NCBI GenBank assembly: GCA_002307295.1
Contig: DBTY01000054.1
Location: 1 to 16,809 of the forward strand
Reading direction: 5' to 3'
DNA length: 16,809 nucleotides
From: Ignavibacteriales bacterium UBA1304
GTDB lineage: Bacteria; Bacteroidota; Ignavibacteria; Ignavibacteriales; Ignavibacteriaceae
In this document: positions 14,864 to 16,809 of the stretch, piece after piece
How positions within the stretch are numbered: the first letter of the stretch is position 1
How the letters are laid out: every line of letters starts with the position of its first letter
Notes under the pieces: model-generated
Databases searched by the model: none
The model's input: only the letters and a program-made list of their open reading frames with translations
What the model was told of the DNA's origin: nothing
Made by a program: the position numbers and the translations under genes

Positions 14864-14898
14864 AAAGCCGCCCCGATTTATCGGGACAGCCTTTTTAT
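14864..14898 (+). terminator. Intrinsic terminator of the protease gene, next to the intron insertion site
   Basis: The stem is GCC-G-CCCCGAT (14867-14877) with ATCGGG-AC-AGCC (14880-14891), with two mismatches or bulges, followed by TTTTTATT. It shares the core CCCGAT..ATCGGG with the terminator at 4538-4580. The group II intron begins at 14901, two bases after the T-rich stretch. Confidence 0.8.
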
Positions 14899-15319
14899 TA
14901 GTGTGCCGGGCATGGTGAAATGCTAAAGGGTGAAAGTCCCGAATACGCCGGACTGACCGGAAGTAAAAGCGAAGGACAAGGGTGTCAGAGGCGACTCTGA
15001 ATCTGAAGGAAGTCCGATAGCGAAGTTCAGGTATTGACGAACAGAAACCGGATATAAGGCTCTGAAAGTAAGGGCAACCGAGCTTTGGATTGGGAAAGCC
15101 CAATAGTCAGACGTAAGCTTTAAGAGTAAATCCGGCAAAGCCGAACGAAAGTATAACATCTTACCCCGGGAGAGCTTACCGCCAGTTCCAAAGGAACAAG
15201 TTTATAAGGGATTATGAGCCAAAGGCAGCAAGCAGTCAGCAGAAGACATAGTACTCCGACAAGTCGGAGGAAGGTCAGAATTCAACAATGTAAGGAGCAG
15301 TTGGTTCAAAATCCGGAAT

Positions 15320-16735
15320 ATGGAGAAGCAGAAAGTCATAGTATATCAGGAAGATTTGTTCATAGAACAAATAGAGAAGAATGCCATGAGCCAATTAGAA
15401 AGCGGCAAAAACGTAAAAGGAGCTGCCCAAAGATTGGAGCGTCAAGTAAACCGGGCAGGAGAACAGGAACGAGCCTTAACGGAAAGCATGATGAGAGTGA
15501 TATGCTCGATAGAAAATATGACGCGGGCATATAAACAGGTAAAGAGGAATAAGGGGAGCGCAGGCATAGACGGAGTAAGCACGGAGGAGTTCGGGGAATG
15601 GTATATTGGGCATGAAACGGAACTGATAGAAAGTCTGTTAACAGGCACATATCAGCCAAGTCCTGTAAGGGGAGTAGAAATCCCAAAACCGGGAGGAGGC
15701 AAACGCCAGCTTGGCATACCGACTGTAAAAGACCGAGTGATCCAACAAGCAATTTATCAGGCGCTAAGTCCGCTATATGAAAGGGAATTCTCAGAGAACA
15801 GTTATGGGTTCAGAGAAAAGCGGAATGCTCATCAGGCGCTAAAGAAGGCGCAGGAATACGTGGGAGAAGGAAGAACAACGGTAGTAGATATCGACCTTGA
15901 GAAATTCTTCGACCGGGTAAACCACGACCGCCTGATGTACAGGCTATCCCAGAAGATAAAGGACAAAGTATTGCTGGGGCTGATACGGAAGATTCTGCAA
16001 AGCGGAATAATGCAGGGCGGACTGGCGAGTCAACGCATAGAAGGGACGCCTCAGGGAAGCCCGTTATCGCCGCTGTTGTCAAACATCGTATTAGACGAAT
16101 TAGATAAAGAGCTTGAAAAAAGAGGACACAAATTTTGCCGTTATGCAGACGATTGCAATATCTATGTAAGGAATAAGAAATCCGGACAAAGGGTAATGGA
16201 ATCAATAACAAAGTTCATCGAGAAAGTACTAAAGTTGAAAGTAAATCAGGAAAAGAGCAAAGTAGACAAGTGCTACAAATGTAAATTTCTTGGATACAAG
16301 GTATTCCTTGGTGGAAATTTGGGCATAGCCGAAGAAAAGGTAAAACAGTTAAAAGAGAAAATCCGTGAAATAACCAGAAGGAATCGGGGGAAGAGTTTTG
16401 AAGAGATAATCAAAGGACTCAACCAACTATTAACCGGATGGCTGAATTATTTTCGATATGCAAAAATGCAGAAACAGCTGCAGGCTCTTGACTCGTGGAT
16501 AAGACACAAGTTAAGATGCTATCGGCTGAAACAATGCAAAAGAGCAATAGGGATAAAGCGATTCCTATCAAGCCTTGGCGTACTGGAATGGAGTTCATGG
16601 CTAATAGCCCTGTCAGGAAAAGGGTGGTGGAGACTATCCGGCGCCGGACAGGTACAACAAGCAATGAACAACGAGTGGTTCGCCAAACAGGGATTGTACA
16701 ACCTGACACAAAATTATGTAAAGTTAAACCATTGA
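15320..16735 (+). CDS. ltrA: Group II intron reverse transcriptase/maturase
   Basis: The 471-residue protein assists splicing of its own intron RNA and copies it into DNA at new sites. RT motifs are in order: AYKQVKRNKGSAGIDGVS (about residues 72-90), PVRGVEIPKPGGGKRQLGIPTVKDRVIQQAI, SYGFREKRNAHQAL, VVDIDLEKFFDRVNHD, GTPQGSPLSPLLSNIVLDELD, and the catalytic RYADD with YADD at 275-278. FLGYKVFLG follows, and the maturase (X/thumb) region has GWLNYFRYAKMQ, LDSWIRHKLRC and the end of a GIIM domain. No HNH endonuclease domain is present, as expected for class C elements. ATG 15320 is the first start after the in-frame stop at 15290-15292; ATG 15386 is an alternative. AAGGAG (15292-15297) is too distant for a normal ribosome-binding site. 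The frame is intact. Confidence 0.95.
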   Translation: MEKQKVIVYQEDLFIEQIEKNAMSQLESGKNVKGAAQRLERQVNRAGEQERALTESMMRVICSIENMTRAYKQVKRNKGSAGIDGVSTEEFGEWYIGHETELIESLLTGTYQPSPVRGVEIPKPGGGKRQLGIPTVKDRVIQQAIYQALSPLYEREFSENSYGFREKRNAHQALKKAQEYVGEGRTTVVDIDLEKFFDRVNHDRLMYRLSQKIKDKVLLGLIRKILQSGIMQGGLASQRIEGTPQGSPLSPLLSNIVLDELDKELEKRGHKFCRYADDCNIYVRNKKSGQRVMESITKFIEKVLKLKVNQEKSKVDKCYKCKFLGYKVFLGGNLGIAEEKVKQLKEKIREITRRNRGKSFEEIIKGLNQLLTGWLNYFRYAKMQKQLQALDSWIRHKLRCYRLKQCKRAIGIKRFLSSLGVLEWSSWLIALSGKGWWRLSGAGQVQQAMNNEWFAKQGLYNLTQNYVKLNH

Positions 16736-16740
16736 TGAAA

Positions 16741-16771
16741 ACCGCCGTGATACGAAAGTACGTCCGGTGGT
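16741..16771 (+). other. Group II intron domain V
   Basis: ACCGCCG (16741-16747) pairs with CGGTGGT (16765-16771), and TAC-GAAA-GTA (16751-16760) forms the capped upper stem. The catalytic triad CGC (16743-16745), typical of group IIC, and the two-base bulge CG (16761-16762) are present. U16748 appears unpaired, a small departure from the usual stem. Confidence 0.8.
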
Positions 16772-16773
16772 GT

Positions 16774-16808
16774 GAGAGGGCGACGGCGTGTGCCGTCCCC
16801 TACTCGAT
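16774..16808 (+). other. Group II intron domain VI and 3' splice site
   Basis: AGGG-C-GACGGC (16777-16787) pairs with GCCGTCCCCT (16792-16801) around GTGT. Below a single unpaired A at 16802, GAG (16774-16776) pairs with CTC (16803-16805). The bulged A is seven nucleotides from an intron end at 16808, the usual branch-point position. Confidence 0.8.
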
Positions 16809-16809
16809 T

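Larger units (their letters stand above)
14901..16808 (+). mobile_element. Group IIC self-splicing intron with intron-encoded reverse transcriptase
   Basis: The 5' end GTGTGCCGGGCATGG and the following AGGGTGAAAGTCCCGA, CAAGGGTGTC...GGCGAC, GAATCTGAAGGAAGT, CTTACCCCGGGAG and CAGCAGAAGACATAGTA closely match what I recall of the Oceanobacillus iheyensis group IIC intron. They mark domains I-III at about 14901-15290. Domain IV carries the reverse transcriptase (15320-16735). Domain V (16741-16771) and domain VI with a bulged A (16802) close the element, and the 3' splice site should be at 16808 or 16809. All domains are present, so it is likely mobile or recently so. Group IIC introns are known to insert after intrinsic terminator hairpins, which is exactly the situation here; insertion therefore does not break a gene. 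The intron is in the sense orientation of the protease gene. Confidence 0.93.

Noticed and set aside
15214..15534. 106-codon plus-strand frame at the start of intron domain IV
   Set aside because: It overlaps the conserved domain III RNA structure and the reverse transcriptase in another frame, and its product is highly basic and without motifs.

Overview
The window looks like a chromosomal segment of an AT-rich bacterium of the Bacteroidota / Ignavibacteriota-Chlorobi kind. The best evidence is a very large secreted subtilisin-like protease ending in a type IX secretion (Por) sorting domain with the NYPNPFNPTT motif typical of those phyla. A secreted prolyl oligopeptidase, two lipoproteins and an LTxxQ periplasmic protein fit the same picture. 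This placement is inferred from gene content only.

Layout. Positions 1-237 hold the 3' end of a ferredoxin/flavodoxin-type NAD(P)H oxidoreductase that looks broken. A plus-strand series follows: family-2 polyphosphate kinase (318-1124), a CurA-like NADPH-dependent reductase (1292-2317), a small low-affinity iron permease family membrane protein (2503-2895), a grpE cut short by a stop codon (3049-3492, ancestral end near 3555) and a CbpA-type J-domain co-chaperone (3589-4515). A strong bidirectional terminator (4538-4580) separates these from minus-strand genes: an exported S9A prolyl oligopeptidase (6723-4609) and a three-gene group of an LTxxQ/Spy-like protein (8839-8483), a CBM9-like lipoprotein (8410-7619) and a second lipoprotein of unknown role (7632-6859).

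The 0.9-kb gap at 8840-9757 has no convincing protein gene but is rich in structure. On the minus strand, a near-consensus promoter (TTGACA, 17 bp, TATGTT) leads straight into two hairpins with C-rich loops, the second followed by a T-run. This is a self-contained candidate small RNA of about 80 nt. A perfect inverted repeat covers its -35 box, a 32-bp perfect AT palindrome lies just upstream, and further inverted repeats follow. I regard this as the most promising undescribed element here.

The giant protease reading frame (9758-14816) has two lesions, a TAG at 10283-10285 and a +1 shift in an A7 run at 13063-13069. It ends at a terminator, and immediately after its T-rich stretch lies an apparently complete group IIC self-splicing intron (14901 to about 16808) with its reverse transcriptase/maturase. 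This is the insertion preference known for that intron class. The window stops at the intron's 3' end, so the 3' exon is not visible.

A recurring theme is damage in otherwise well conserved genes: grpE nonsense (probably TGG to TGA), protease nonsense (probably CAG to TAG), a Walker B Asp to Asn change in the polyphosphate kinase, and CGPP to CEPP in the reductase remnant. Each can be explained by a single G-to-A or C-to-T transition. This suggests relaxed selection under AT-biased mutation, though sequence error cannot be excluded from one sequence.
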